64,000 nt of DNA from Clostridia bacterium. GTDB taxonomy: Bacteria > Bacillota > Clostridia > Oscillospirales > Acutalibacteraceae. Of the stretch, positions 42,015 to 49,968 are shown piece after piece; within the stretch, counting starts at the first letter, position 1, and each line of letters opens with the position of its first letter. The stretch covers positions 1-64,000 of the forward strand of contig JAFQKB010000029.1 in the NCBI GenBank assembly GCA_017397125.1, in the 5' to 3' direction. Below the pieces are notes generated by a model that ran no database searches, had not been told where the DNA came from, and saw only the letters and a list, made by a program, of their open reading frames with translations. The translations under genes were made by a program, and so were the position numbers.

Positions 42015-42702
42015 ATTTCTTTTTTCTTTTTTTGCCACCAGATCCCGAACTCATATCCAATCCCTCCAAAAGTTCACCCTCCGACAGAATGAACACCACC
42101 ACTACTGTCAAAATAATGAAGGAACCAAAGCCACCAAAAGATATGTCACGCAGCAGAGAACGCTCCTCGTGACCCACGGTAATACCATACACACAAAGAT
42201 AGAAAAACGAAATGAGAGAACTAAAAAAAGCAAAACTGTAGTACTGGTATCCGTGCATAATCCACATCACCAACAGACCCACCGTTAGCGCCGCATTGAG
42301 AAAACAGGCTACCGTGACGGTAACAGATTTGGTCTTGTGAAAAATCTGCAACATCAAATACACCAGCAACAACACTCCCGCCGCAGGCAGAGCAGCGACA
42401 AGAAGTTCGAACGGAATAACGGATACATCCTTATCCAAATACAAAGTAGATACCGACAGACCGCTACCTACAGAATTGAGCAAAAAGCTCACAACATATC
42501 CCATCTTCCATTTCTTGCCATTCCAGTGAAACGGAATGGCGGCCACCATTAAAATAATGCCGAAAATCAGACCATAATACGGCCAGTCAAATACTGCACA
42601 AGACACTATAGTAGAGAGAAAAAACAAACCAAGGGCTATTTCTGAAAACAAAAACACCACAAGCGCACGCGCTTTGCTATGTAAAAATTCTATCAAAGCC
42701 AT
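42013..42702 (-). CDS. Polytopic membrane protein, unknown
   Basis: 229 residues with about seven hydrophobic helices (roughly 14-38, 40-58, 68-86, 94-116, 123-148, 152-174, 190-210) and a Gly/Ser then Lys/Arg-rich C-terminus. No family is recognised. G+C is visibly lower than in neighbours, close to that of the 6265 lipoprotein gene, suggesting a later acquisition. AAGGAG precedes the ATG. It starts 18 bp after the rlmH stop with no room for a promoter, so it is probably expressed with rlmH. Confidence 0.72.
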   Translation of the reverse strand: MALIEFLHSKARALVVFLFSEIALGLFFLSTIVSCAVFDWPYYGLIFGIILMVAAIPFHWNGKKWKMGYVVSFLLNSVGSGLSVSTLYLDKDVSVIPFELLVAALPAAGVLLLVYLMLQIFHKTKSVTVTVACFLNAALTVGLLVMWIMHGYQYYSFAFFSSLISFFYLCVYGITVGHEERSLLRDISFGGFGSFIILTVVVVFILSEGELLEGLDMSSGSGGKKRKKK

Positions 42703-42720
42703 TTTCTTCTCCTTATGCGT

Positions 42721-43203
42721 CTATTTATGATATTTTCCGCCACAGGCGATCTGAAAGGCGCGGTATACCTGCTCCAGCACCATGACCCTGGCCAGCTGGT
42801 GGGGAAAGGTCATCGGCGACATGGACAGCCGCAGCGCCGCCCGCTGCTTGACCGCCTCGGACAGACCCCAGGAGCCACCGATGACAAAGGCTACGTGGCT
42901 GACGCCGTCCACCGCCAGCTTCTGCAGACGGGCGGATAGGGCCGGCGAATCCAACTCCTTGCCCTCGATGCACAGGGGGATCACGGCGCAGTCCCGGGGC
43001 AGCTGCTCCAGCAGCCGCTTGCCCTCCGCCTCTACGGTGGCGGCGATCTGCGCCCCGGAGGGATTGTCCGGCAGGCGCTCCTCCGCCACCTCGACGAGGC
43101 GAAACCGGCAAAAGGCACCCAGCCGCTTTTCGTATTCGGCGCAGGCGTCCCGCCAATAGGCTTCTTTCAGTTTTCCCACACACAGCAGGGTGACGTTCAG
43201 CAT
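42721..43203 (-). CDS. rlmH: 23S rRNA (pseudouridine1915-N3)-methyltransferase
   Basis: 160 residues of the SPOUT (trefoil-knot) class, with LCVGKLKEAYW at the start, VFVIGG-type glycine motif (AFVIGGSWGLSE), LSMSPMTFPHQLARVMVLEQVYRAFQI and the invariant end GGKYHK. It methylates the pseudouridine at 1915 in helix 69. The start at 43203 follows the YycJ hydrolase by 13 bp. Confidence 0.95.
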   Translation of the reverse strand: MLNVTLLCVGKLKEAYWRDACAEYEKRLGAFCRFRLVEVAEERLPDNPSGAQIAATVEAEGKRLLEQLPRDCAVIPLCIEGKELDSPALSARLQKLAVDGVSHVAFVIGGSWGLSEAVKQRAALRLSMSPMTFPHQLARVMVLEQVYRAFQIACGGKYHK

Positions 43204-43216
43204 CTGTATCCCTCCG

Positions 43217-44011
43217 TCAGAAATACACCACCGGGCTGTCCCCCACCGGCTTGGCAACCGACAAGAGACAGTCCCGGCCCACCGTCACACCGGCGGCGGA
43301 CAGAGCCGCCGTGGCGCAGGACCGGGCCAGCTCCGGGGTGTTGTTTTGTTCACTGAGATGGGCCAGCACGATGCGGGTGGCCCCTGCCGCCACCAGATCG
43401 GGCAGCACAGCGGCGCAATCGCCGTTGGACAGATGTCCGCCGGGACCCCGGATGCGCTGCTTGAGCACGTAGGGGTACGGGCCGGCCAGCAGCATATCCG
43501 GGTCGTGGTTGGACTCGATATGCAGAAAATCGCAGCCGGTGATGGCCTGCCGCACGCTGTCCGGCATATAGCCCAGGTCGGTGGTCATGGCCAGAGAGCG
43601 TCCGTCGGCGCTGTCGATGCGGTAGCCGTGGCACTGCCGGCTGTCGTGGGGTGTTTCGAATGGAGTGATCCGCAGATCCGCCACCGTCAGCGACCGGCCC
43701 GCCGGCAGCATATACATTTTTTGCGTATCCTCCAGCCGGTTCTGCTCCCACAGGCCGTCCAGCGTACCCTCGGAGGCGATGACCGGCCACCCGAACCGGC
43801 GGCACAGCACCTGCAGACCCGCCACGTGGTCGGTGTGCTCGTGGGTGAGCAGCACCGCCCGGATGGATGCAGGGTCGATGTCCCGCTGCTGCAAGGCGGC
43901 GACGATCCGTTTGGCGGATACGCCCACGTCGATCAGCACACCGCCTGCCGCCGTACCCACGTAGGTACTGTTGCCGCTGCTGCCGCTGAATAAAGAACAA
44001 TAGCGTAGCAT
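43217..44011 (-). CDS. walJ: MBL-fold hydrolase, YycJ/WalJ type
   Basis: 264 residues. The metallo-beta-lactamase signature THEHTDHVAGL (about residues 56-66), the SGSSGNSTYV N-terminus, TTDLGYM and HIESNHDPDML identify YycJ/WalJ. It is a 5'-3' exonuclease-like enzyme linked to cell-wall and DNA coordination; in Bacilli it lies in the walRK operon, which is absent here. Here it is followed by rlmH, the same order as the end of the yyc cluster. It starts about 20 bp after the murA terminator. Confidence 0.9.
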   Translation of the reverse strand: MLRYCSLFSGSSGNSTYVGTAAGGVLIDVGVSAKRIVAALQQRDIDPASIRAVLLTHEHTDHVAGLQVLCRRFGWPVIASEGTLDGLWEQNRLEDTQKMYMLPAGRSLTVADLRITPFETPHDSRQCHGYRIDSADGRSLAMTTDLGYMPDSVRQAITGCDFLHIESNHDPDMLLAGPYPYVLKQRIRGPGGHLSNGDCAAVLPDLVAAGATRIVLAHLSEQNNTPELARSCATAALSAAGVTVGRDCLLSVAKPVGDSPVVYF

Positions 44012-44035
44012 TCTATGTATCCTCTCTGCGAAAAA

Positions 44036-44069
44036 GCCGCAGAAACCGCCCTCTGGCAGATTCTGCGGC
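44036..44069 (-). terminator. Terminator after murA
   Basis: A 9-bp stem (44036-44044 with 44061-44069). On the minus strand it is followed by TTTTT. Only about 20 bp separate it from the walJ ATG, with no promoter between, so some read-through is expected. Confidence 0.78.
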
Positions 44070-44081
44070 CTTGGTTGTATC

Positions 44082-45353
44082 TTACGCCTCGTCCGGCACC
44101 TCGATCAGGCTGATCTCGGCACCCAGACGGGTGAGCTTATTGACAATGTTTTCGTACCCGCGCTCGATGTAGCGGATATTGCCGATCTCGGTGGTGCCCT
44201 CGGCCGCCAGGCCGGCGATCACCATGGCCGCGCCGGCCCGCAGGTCCACCGCCATCACGTCGGCGGCGGTCAACTGAGGTACACCGGTGATGGTGGCGGT
44301 ATTGCCCCGCACCTCGATGTCCGCACCCATCAGACGCAATTCGTCCACGTAGCGATAGCGGTTCTCCCAGATGCCCTCGGTGATGTGGCTGACCCCCTGG
44401 GCGGTGGACAGCAGCACCGCGATCTGGGGCTGCATATCCGTAGGAAAGCCGGGGTGCGGCATGGTCTTGATATTGCAATGCTGCAGGGTATCACTGCACC
44501 GCACACGCACCGCATCGTCCATCTCCTCCACGATAGCGCCCATCTCGATGAGCTTGGCGGTGATGGACTCCAGGTGCTTGGGGATCACGTTGCGCACCAG
44601 CACGTCCCCCTTGGTCGCCACCGCCATCGCCATATAGGTGCCGGCCTCGATCTGGTCCGGGATGATGGAATAGGTGGCGCTGTGGAGATACTGGGTGCCG
44701 CGGATCTTGATGACGTCCGTGCCGGCGCCGCGGATATCCGCACCCATGGTATTGAGAAAGTTGGCCAGATCCACGATGTGGGGCTCTTTGGCCGCGTTTT
44801 CGATGATGGTCATGCCCATGGCCCGCACCGCCGCCAGCATAATATTGACGGTGGCGCCCACGCTGACCGTATCCAGATAGATGGAATTGCCCATCAGCTG
44901 GTTGGAGCAGACCTCGATGCAATCGTTCTCCAGCGGGGTCACCTCCGCGCCCAGAGCGCGGAACCCCTTGAGGTGCAGGTCGATGGGACGTTCGCCAAAC
45001 CAACAGCCGCCCGGCATCGGCACCCGGGCGCGGCCATGCTTGCCCAGCAGGGCGCCGATGAAATAATAAGAGGCACGCATATTCCGCGCCAGGTCGTCGT
45101 TGACCTCGCAGGTGCCCACGGTGGTGGGGTCGATCTCTACGGTGTTGTCGTCGATGTGGGTGACCTTGGCACCCAAGGACTCCAACAGCTTGAGGGAGAC
45201 GGCCACGTCCTTGATATTGGGGATATTTTCAACACGGCAGGGCTCGTCCGCCAGCAGAGCGGCCGGCAAAATGGCCACCACGGCATTTTTGGCGCCGCTG
45301 ATGTCCACGGCGCCGGACAGAGGAATTCCGCCTTTGATCCTGTATTTTCTCAC
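44082..45353 (-). CDS. murA: UDP-N-acetylglucosamine 1-carboxyvinyltransferase
   Basis: 423 residues, the first committed enzyme of peptidoglycan synthesis (adds enolpyruvate to UDP-GlcNAc). GAKNAVVAILPA contains Lys22/Asn23; the fosfomycin-target Cys117 lies in MPGGCWFGERPID; Asp in the late TITGVP/DLRAGAAM region completes the site. The start is GTG at 45353, only 3 nt after the stop of a 37-codon upstream ORF, so translation is probably coupled. The promoter is at 45486. Confidence 0.96.
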   Translation of the reverse strand: MRKYRIKGGIPLSGAVDISGAKNAVVAILPAALLADEPCRVENIPNIKDVAVSLKLLESLGAKVTHIDDNTVEIDPTTVGTCEVNDDLARNMRASYYFIGALLGKHGRARVPMPGGCWFGERPIDLHLKGFRALGAEVTPLENDCIEVCSNQLMGNSIYLDTVSVGATVNIMLAAVRAMGMTIIENAAKEPHIVDLANFLNTMGADIRGAGTDVIKIRGTQYLHSATYSIIPDQIEAGTYMAMAVATKGDVLVRNVIPKHLESITAKLIEMGAIVEEMDDAVRVRCSDTLQHCNIKTMPHPGFPTDMQPQIAVLLSTAQGVSHITEGIWENRYRYVDELRLMGADIEVRGNTATITGVPQLTAADVMAVDLRAGAAMVIAGLAAEGTTEIGNIRYIERGYENIVNKLTRLGAEISLIEVPDEA

Positions 45354-45356
45354 TTC

Positions 45357-45470
45357 TTATAACACCCCTGAAAGCAGTATGATGACAAACAAAAGGGCTG
45401 ACGGGAGCACACAGCCCCCGGACACTGTGCAATATAGAATGCGTCCATGCGCCAAAACCAAAAAGCGCAT
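45357..45470 (-). CDS. 37-residue ORF in the murA leader
   Basis: ATG at 45470 with GGAG at about 7 nt; stop TAA three bases before the murA GTG. The product has a basic, mixed N-terminal half (MRFLVLAHGRILYC) and a hydrophobic C-terminal helix (about 20-36). A 6-bp GGGCTG/CAGCCC hairpin with a short T-run lies inside it (45395-45417). The predicted transcript starts just before the ribosome site, so the ORF could be translated almost from the 5' end. No family is known to me; it could be a leader peptide controlling murA by coupling. Confidence 0.5.
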   Translation of the reverse strand: MRFLVLAHGRILYCTVSGGCVLPSALLFVIILLSGVL

Positions 45471-45485
45471 AATACGCTCCAATAC

Positions 45486-45514
45486 AGTATACCACAAACG
45501 TCGTGAAAAGTAAA
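45486..45514 (-). promoter_or_regulatory. Promoter of murA
   Basis: TTTACT (45509-45514), 17 bp, TATACT (45486-45491), minus strand. Confidence 0.65.
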
Positions 45515-45544
45515 TACAGGATTTATGAAAAAACAAAGTCGTGC

Positions 45545-46717
45545 TTATCCCTCGTAGCGCAGGGCATCCACCGGCCGCATACCGGCGGCCTGATAGGCCG
45601 GATATGCACCGAACAGGACCCCCAGCAGCAGCGTCAGCGCAAACACCACCGCCAACTCCACCACGGGAAATACCGGCGGATACCCCAGCAGCAGACACCC
45701 GGCCAGCACCGCACCGCAGCCCAGGAGAATCCCCGCCACAGCGCCCAGCAGACTGAGCAGCAGAGCACCGGCCAAAAACTCGGTCAGTATGCGGCCCCGG
45801 GTGGCGCCGATAGCCTTTTTGATGCCGATCTCCCGGGTGCGCTCGTTGACCGAGGACAGCATCACTGTCAGGATGCCAAACCCGGACACCAGCAGAGACA
45901 CACCGCCGATGGCGGTCAGGGCCAGGGATACGATGTCCATCATCGCGTCCAGCCGCTGGCGCTGGGATGCCAGGTTCTCCAGCGTGAGGGCGTTGAGAGA
46001 CTCGCCGTTGCGCGCCAGTTCCCGGCGGATGGCCTTTTCCGCCTCCTCGGAGGGGGTGTCCTCCGCCAGGCGCACCGCGATCTGGTCAAACACAAACAGC
46101 CCCGTGGCGGTCTGCTGAGAGGTATACGGCACGTACACCATATAAGGAATCAGTGCCGTCACGTTCTGCAGCAGGCTGCTGCCGGTGGCGGAAACCCCCA
46201 CCACCGTCAGCTCCAGCGTGCCGTTTTCGTACAGCATGGTGATGGGCTGGCCCACGATGTTGGAGCGGCCGTACACGTCCCATGCCAGAGCCTCGTCCAC
46301 CACGCACACCGCCGCCTCGCCGGCCACGTCCTGACGGGAGAGCATCCGCCCGTGGAGCAGCTCCAGCGAGATCACCTGGTCCGCGCCGGAGTCGATGCCG
46401 CACCCCACCACCGAATAGGCGCCGCCATCCGCCAGCGCCGTGGCAAACTGCAGGCACAGGGGCATGGCGTTGCTGACCTGGGGCAGAGAGCGAACGCTGG
46501 ACAGAGAGGCGGCGGTCAGCCCCTCCGAGGAGCTGACCGACAGGCCGTTGATGCCCATGCTCTCCAGTTCCCGACCCACCGCATCGGTGCCGATGCGGCC
46601 GATGCATAGAATCAGCACCACCAGCGCCGTGCCGATGGCGATGCTGCTCACCGTCAGAACGGTGCGCAGGCGTTTGCGCCCCAGAGCGATCCAGGCGCTG
46701 CGCCACACCCCGCTCAC
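45545..46717 (-). CDS. MacB-like ABC transporter permease (FtsX fold)
   Basis: 390 residues: one N-terminal helix (about 18-40), a periplasm-type extracellular domain (about 45-250) and three C-terminal helices (about 265-295, 315-345, 355-380) with ERTREIGIKKAIGATR and the closing GMRPVDALRYEG. This is the FtsX-domain, type VII (MacB) permease pattern. The start overlaps the stop of the adaptor gene as ATGA. No ATP-binding subunit is encoded next to the pair, so it must borrow one or the operon is incomplete. Confidence 0.85.
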   Translation of the reverse strand: MSGVWRSAWIALGRKRLRTVLTVSSIAIGTALVVLILCIGRIGTDAVGRELESMGINGLSVSSSEGLTAASLSSVRSLPQVSNAMPLCLQFATALADGGAYSVVGCGIDSGADQVISLELLHGRMLSRQDVAGEAAVCVVDEALAWDVYGRSNIVGQPITMLYENGTLELTVVGVSATGSSLLQNVTALIPYMVYVPYTSQQTATGLFVFDQIAVRLAEDTPSEEAEKAIRRELARNGESLNALTLENLASQRQRLDAMMDIVSLALTAIGGVSLLVSGFGILTVMLSSVNERTREIGIKKAIGATRGRILTEFLAGALLLSLLGAVAGILLGCGAVLAGCLLLGYPPVFPVVELAVVFALTLLLGVLFGAYPAYQAAGMRPVDALRYEG

Positions 46718-47640
46718 GGCGTATCCTCCGCGGCCACCACAGCCATACCGTCCCGGTCGATCCGGCCCGGCTGGGCGATCACCCGGGCACCGGACAGATC
46801 GCCGTCCGCCAGCAGGACGCCCTGGGCCAGCTGGCTTTGCACCCGGATATTCCGCCGCCGGGCACAGCCATCCTCCAGCACGTACACGTAGGACTGCTCC
46901 TCCTCGGTGAGCACCGCCTCATAGGGCACCACCACGCCCCCATCGGTGACCGAGGTGACAATAGCCGCTTTGGCGGTGAGTCCCAGCCGCAGAGAGGGGT
47001 CGATCTCCCCCGCCTTTAGGGTGACCACGCCCTCCACCACCGTACCGGAGCTGCTGCCGCTGCGGGCAGCGGAGGCGATCTCGGTCAAGGTACCGGCGTA
47101 GGCGTCCTTTTGAAACCCGTCGCCGGTGACCCGCACCGGCATACCGGTCTCCAGCACCCGCAGGTCCTTTTCGCGGATGGCGACACGCACCTGCAGATCC
47201 GACTGCAGAGCCAGCACCGCACAGGGCACCCCCATCTCCAGCACCGTGCCGGGGGTGGCCTTAACCTGCACCACGATGCCGTCCTCCGGGGCGGTCAGCT
47301 CCTCCGGCATAGCCGCCAGCACCATCAGCTGGGCCGGGTCCGACAGCATCGCCCGGGTGGCTTCCCGGTCCACCGTGGCCAGCACGTCCCCTTTTTGCAC
47401 CCGCTGACCCTCGGCCACCGCCACATCCCGCAGCACGCAGGATATGGGAGCGAACACGCCGGTGCTCTCGGCCGCCTCCACCGCGCCGGTGCAGGTGACC
47501 GTCTGCTCCACCAGCTGGGGAGTCAGTGTGGCGGTCTTGACCGTGACCGTCGGCTGAGGCCAACCCGCCACCACCGTCACGCCGGCCGCCACAGCCACCA
47601 ACAAAAGCACAAAGATCCACCGTTTTTTCACATTCGTCAC
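46714..47640 (-). CDS. Efflux transporter periplasmic-adaptor-like subunit (HlyD/MacA type)
   Basis: 308 residues: an N-terminal membrane anchor (about 8-27), then a split biotinyl/lipoyl-like domain (VEAAESTGVFAPISCVLRDVAVAEGQRVQKGDVLATVD, and later LTAPEDGIVVQVKATPG) and beta-barrel domains. The hairpin between lipoyl halves is very short, as in Gram-positive YknX-type adaptors. It is coupled to the MacB-like permease. GCGAGGTGA precedes the ATG. The serpin gene upstream ends in its own terminator. Confidence 0.83.
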   Translation of the reverse strand: MTNVKKRWIFVLLLVAVAAGVTVVAGWPQPTVTVKTATLTPQLVEQTVTCTGAVEAAESTGVFAPISCVLRDVAVAEGQRVQKGDVLATVDREATRAMLSDPAQLMVLAAMPEELTAPEDGIVVQVKATPGTVLEMGVPCAVLALQSDLQVRVAIREKDLRVLETGMPVRVTGDGFQKDAYAGTLTEIASAARSGSSSGTVVEGVVTLKAGEIDPSLRLGLTAKAAIVTSVTDGGVVVPYEAVLTEEEQSYVYVLEDGCARRRNIRVQSQLAQGVLLADGDLSGARVIAQPGRIDRDGMAVVAAEDTP

Positions 47641-47728
47641 CTCGCAGTTTTTCCGTTCTAGTGTGCGAAAAACAGCGGTTGTTTATGTGCATCTCCGCGC
47701 CGTGGCGATTTTTTCCAAAAAAGCAAAA

Positions 47729-47754
47729 GCCTCCGGCGACCGGGTGCCGGAGGC
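47729..47754 (-). terminator. Terminator after the serpin gene
   Basis: A 9-bp GC stem (47729-47737 with 47746-47754). On the minus strand it is followed by TTTTGCTTTTTT. Confidence 0.8.
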
Positions 47755-47766
47755 AATGTGCTATTC

Positions 47767-49311
47767 TTACTTGAGGGTAGGATTTCCGATCACACCGGCA
47801 AAGAGGATGGAGCCATCCGGGCCGGTGATGACAAACATAAAGGGGCGGTCAGCGGTAAAGTAGATCAGCGGGCGGACACGGGTGGTGGTGCTGGTGCCCT
47901 TCATAGCCACGGTGATACCGGTATACGCAGCAGCCTCCACACCCTTTTCCTCCGATACGATCCGCACCGCGTGGGACACACCGCCGACGCAGGCTTCCTT
48001 GCCGGCATTCTCCCCTAGCAGGGCGGTGAGGTCCGCCGCCATCGGATCGAACACGTCGGTAGCGCCTAGTGAGCGGATATCCGCCGACAGATCCTTTTTA
48101 TAGGTGACGTCGAATTTCGGCACCGCGGTGACCAGATCGCAATTGATCCGCTGAGCACCGCCGCCGGTGCCGGTCACCATGCCCAGCACGTCCTGGCTGT
48201 GCAGCATATTGTCCACACGCACATCCTCATTGGGCAGAACGTACCACATGGAATAGTTGCCGTTCATCGTCCGGTTGATGGCGATAAACTCCTCGCCCTT
48301 CCAATAGTAAGTGTTTTTGGTGGAATCGTTCATAAAATCGCACTGTACCACACCCTGGTTGCTGTCTGTATTAAAGGAACGCTCGCGGGTTTTCTGCTCA
48401 TTAAAGGCTTTCTCCCAGTCCACCTTGAAGTAGATGGTGCTCACCAGAGAGAAGGCGCCGTTTCCCGGAAAGGATTCTCCCCCGGCCTGCTCCTTGAGCA
48501 AGCCGCCGGTGTTTTTGTTGAGCCACTCTTGCAGGATAGCGTCGTATTCTTTGGTACCCATCTTGCCACGGAACACCGAGGCGTAATAGGGATCCGCCAG
48601 CCGATCCACTGTCTGCACAGAACAATGCGGCACCGTATACTCGTCCAGCCACAGAGAATTGGCCAGCCGACACTGGGCGCCGGATTTATCGCTATAGACG
48701 CTGTTCCACAGAGCGGCGGCACGGCGCCCCAGGGCATCCGTGTCCTGCTCGCCCAGCAGATCCAGGATCTGCCGGCGGGAATTGCCGGCGGCAGTCTCTG
48801 CCAGCATCGCCAACGCCAGATAGGCGCTCAGGGGCGAGCAAAGGCGGTTGGATCCGCTGTCTCCATCCAAAAACGCCGGCAACACCCGGCTGTAGTAACC
48901 CACCAACCCGTCGGTATAGCCATCGTATACACGTTTCTCATTCACCACGTCGGCCGACTGTGCCAGAGCATAGGCGGACAGGTCCACGGTCTGCTCCTGG
49001 ATGGTAGTCGTGGTGGGCTTGACCGTAGTGGTCGTGGTGGTTGTGGTGGGTCTGGTGGGAATACCAATACAGTCATAGCCACCGCCGTTACCTCCGCCGG
49101 TGGTGCGGCCCAATGTGGTGGTGGCCGTCGTAGTGGTGGTCTCCTGGGTGGTCGTGGTGCTTTCCTCTGTGGTTGTGGTCGCGGTAGTCGTGGTGGACAC
49201 GTCGCTCACGACCGACAGGTCGCTGGTCTCCGGAGTCACGTCAGGCCGACCGCAGGCCGCCGCCGTCACACAAAGACAAAGACACAATACGCTTACAAAA
49301 ATCCGTTTCAT
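47767..49311 (-). CDS. Secreted serpin-family protease inhibitor (lipoprotein)
   Basis: 514 residues. The signal peptide ends at Cys20 (TAAAC), so lipid anchoring is likely. A Thr-rich linker with poly-Thr runs (about 38-108) leads to a complete serpin fold (about 120-514): NRLCSPLSAYLALAMLAETA, ANSLWLDE, STIYFKVDWEKAF, and the C-terminal RPFMFVI. The hinge EEKGVEAAAYTG (454-465) has the small residues needed for loop insertion, so it should be inhibitory. Counting from Gly457 as P15 puts P1 at Lys471, hinting at trypsin-like targets (inference). AAGGAGG precedes the ATG. Confidence 0.93.
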   Translation of the reverse strand: MKRIFVSVLCLCLCVTAAACGRPDVTPETSDLSVVSDVSTTTTATTTTEESTTTTQETTTTTATTTLGRTTGGGNGGGYDCIGIPTRPTTTTTTTTVKPTTTTIQEQTVDLSAYALAQSADVVNEKRVYDGYTDGLVGYYSRVLPAFLDGDSGSNRLCSPLSAYLALAMLAETAAGNSRRQILDLLGEQDTDALGRRAAALWNSVYSDKSGAQCRLANSLWLDEYTVPHCSVQTVDRLADPYYASVFRGKMGTKEYDAILQEWLNKNTGGLLKEQAGGESFPGNGAFSLVSTIYFKVDWEKAFNEQKTRERSFNTDSNQGVVQCDFMNDSTKNTYYWKGEEFIAINRTMNGNYSMWYVLPNEDVRVDNMLHSQDVLGMVTGTGGGAQRINCDLVTAVPKFDVTYKKDLSADIRSLGATDVFDPMAADLTALLGENAGKEACVGGVSHAVRIVSEEKGVEAAAYTGITVAMKGTSTTTRVRPLIYFTADRPFMFVITGPDGSILFAGVIGNPTLK

Positions 49312-49392
49312 ACATTACGCCTCCTTTTTATAACGTCTTCACCTATACACACGGCAAACGAGATGCGGAGGTTACATGATTTTCCAAAAAAT

Positions 49393-49968
49393 TTATACAA
49401 ATTTTATTTTCTTGATGTCCACGGCGTCGGTCACCGGCTGTGCCAGCTGTGCCAGCACCTCCTCCGGGGTGGTGGCCACACTCAGTAGGCTCAGGCTCAT
49501 GGGCTGCATAAACCTCTCCTCCACCGTAAAGCGGAGCATCTCCAGCAGACGGTCGTAATAGCCGCCGATGTTGTAGATGATGATGGGCTTGTTGTGCCGA
49601 CCCAGCTGCTTGAGAGTGTACATCTCAAAAAACTCCTCGTAGGTGCCGATGCCGCCGGGGGTGACGATAAAGGCGTCCGAGCGCTCGTCCATAATCTGCT
49701 TACGCTCCCGCATGGTCTCGGTGTACACCATCTCGTCGCAATGCTCGTACAGGATGCCGTCCACCTTGAGAAAAGAGGGCACCACCCCCACGATGTGACC
49801 GCCGCCCCGGGTCATACCCCGGGCCGCCGCCCCCATCAGTCCGGCGCCGCCGGCGCCGTATACCAGGCTGTGCCCGGCCCGGGCCAGGGCCTCGCCCAAC
49901 GCCTCGGTGGCGGTGATATAGCCGGGGTCGATCTGGGTGCTGGACGCACCGTATATGCATACGTTCAT
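49393..49968 (-). CDS. LOG family protein (TIGR00730)
   Basis: 191 residues. MNVCIYGASS, SLVYGAGGAGLMGAAARG and TPGGIGTYEEFFEMYTLKQLG (about residues 102-122, with the PGGxGTxxE motif) mark the LOG/lysine-decarboxylase-like family. Members cleave cytokinin ribotides or related nucleoside monophosphates to free base and ribose 5-phosphate. Its ATG overlaps the stop of the GH2 gene (ATGA), so it is translated with it; the functional link is unclear. Confidence 0.88.
   Translation of the reverse strand: MNVCIYGASSTQIDPGYITATEALGEALARAGHSLVYGAGGAGLMGAAARGMTRGGGHIVGVVPSFLKVDGILYEHCDEMVYTETMRERKQIMDERSDAFIVTPGGIGTYEEFFEMYTLKQLGRHNKPIIIYNIGGYYDRLLEMLRFTVEERFMQPMSLSLLSVATTPEEVLAQLAQPVTDAVDIKKIKFV

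Noticed and set aside
49000..49210. Microsatellite-like GTGGTGGT tract
   Set aside because: It encodes the poly-Thr stalk of the serpin on the minus strand and is in frame throughout.
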